DNA of 7,058 nucleotides from contig CAMTOX010000096.1 in the NCBI GenBank assembly GCA_947074225.1, positions 1 through 7,058 of the forward strand. Direction: 5' to 3'. Below, piece after piece: positions 6,699 through 7,058 of this stretch; the stretch's first letter is position 1, and each line of letters starts with the position of its first letter. Under the pieces are notes generated by a model. That model was not told the DNA's origin, made no database searches, and saw only the letters and a program-made list of their open reading frames with translations. The stretch comes from an uncultured bacterium (GTDB lineage: Bacteria > Bacteroidota > Bacteroidia > Bacteroidales > Paludibacteraceae). The position numbers were made by a program, and so were the translations under genes.

Positions 6699-7058
6699 AT
6701 GAAACAACAAAACCGTAAGGGTACTCAGTGTGCCTACCTGTGTTCTACTATTTACACTAATGGTAGATTCAAAAGATTGCGCCACTACTTCGGCGTATTT
6801 TTTCTTCTAATAACATTTTTAGCCTTATCGACAAACGCTTGGGCAGACTATGCTCATAAGAGTGGAAACTCCGGCAGAGCCATGCAAGATAATGGCTATG
6901 GCATTATGATGCAGGGGGTACATACCGAGCGTGTCATTGTTTATATTCCTACAACTAATGGTGCTACAAAAACTTTGGTGTTACCGGCAGAGTCGTTCCG
7001 TTACTAACGTTGGTATAACTAGCGAACCGATGCTACCATCACCCATTCCAATAGTAAT
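6699..7058 (+). pseudogene. Paralogous giant surface protein, 5' portion, interrupted by two in-frame stops; continues beyond window
   Basis: Start of a second gene of the same family. Codons 1-49 encode a long-n-region signal peptide parallel to the first gene's: MKQ start, Cys11-Ala12 in common, core GVFFLLITFLAL, likely cleavage after AWA (47-49). The mature part starts almost directly with the core found from residue 276 of the first protein (SGRA, DNG, MQGVH, Tyr-x-Pro, TL..P), so the trefoil and BACON modules are absent. The frame meets TAA at 7005-7007 and TAG at 7020-7022, yet aligned residues continue between and after them (RWYN, then x-T-D). The first gene has TCA and TAT there, each one substitution away. 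The frame then stays open to 7058. Read literally it yields a 102-aa fragment, about 53 aa after signal cleavage. Inactivation is the simplest reading; a silent donor copy, readthrough or sequencing error are alternatives. Confidence 0.7.

Noticed and set aside
6699..7058. TAA/TAG reassigned to sense codons in this organism (alternative genetic code), since both intact genes end in TGA.
   Set aside because: The 1827- and 143-codon genes contain no in-frame TAA or TAG. A genome using them as sense codons would be expected to show many in nearly 2000 codons.
1..7058. CRISPR arrays, tRNA or rRNA genes, insertion sequences, transposases.
   Set aside because: No regularly spaced short repeats, cloverleaf-like segments, terminal inverted repeats or transposase-like proteins were seen on either strand.

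Overview
The window looks like accessory, cell-surface DNA from a member of the Bacteroidota, most likely Bacteroidales. It is AT-rich and its intergenic DNA is very AT-rich. The start codons lack clear Shine-Dalgarno sequences. The large protein carries a BACON-like domain and ends in a C-terminal region resembling a type IX secretion (T9SS) sorting domain. The genus cannot be fixed from sequence alone. All genes lie on the + strand.

Layout: (1) 1-342 is a non-coding upstream region containing a palindromic site and a leader. (2) 343-5826 encodes a giant secreted multidomain protein of 1827 aa: long signal peptide, beta-trefoil-like module, BACON-like module, family core with a galactose-binding-like jelly roll, and C-terminal sorting domain. 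(3) 5867-6298, 40 bp downstream, encodes a 143-aa exported protein with a Ser/Tyr- and Gly-rich body. It ends in a 'P-x-G + transmembrane + RRK' tail that looks like a membrane-anchoring or sorting signal. (4) 6323-6358 is a strong intrinsic terminator closing this two-gene operon. (5) 6359-6698 is a second copy of the upstream region. (6) 6699-7058 is the beginning of a second giant-protein gene, paralogous to the first. It is broken, as read, by two in-frame stop codons, and it runs off the window.

The most notable point is that the window is essentially one period of a tandem arrangement about 6.35 kb long. The intergenic DNA before the first gene and before the second giant gene is collinear end to end: anchors about 20-320 bp upstream of both ATGs keep the same spacing to within 2 nt, and the last 117 nt align without gaps at about 85% identity by hand count. 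The best conserved element, 24 of 24 nt, is a near-perfect inverted repeat (235-257 and 6591-6613), a good candidate operator or recognition site for coordinated control of the family.

The two giant genes share their N-terminal core. The first has about 225 extra residues (trefoil + BACON) inserted between signal peptide and core. The second has TAA and TAG at codons aligned to sense codons of the first, with homology continuing in the same frame. I infer a family of co-regulated surface proteins that diversifies by duplication, module gain and gene inactivation, each large protein perhaps paired with a small membrane-anchored partner. The pairing, the regulation and the role of the broken copy are inference.
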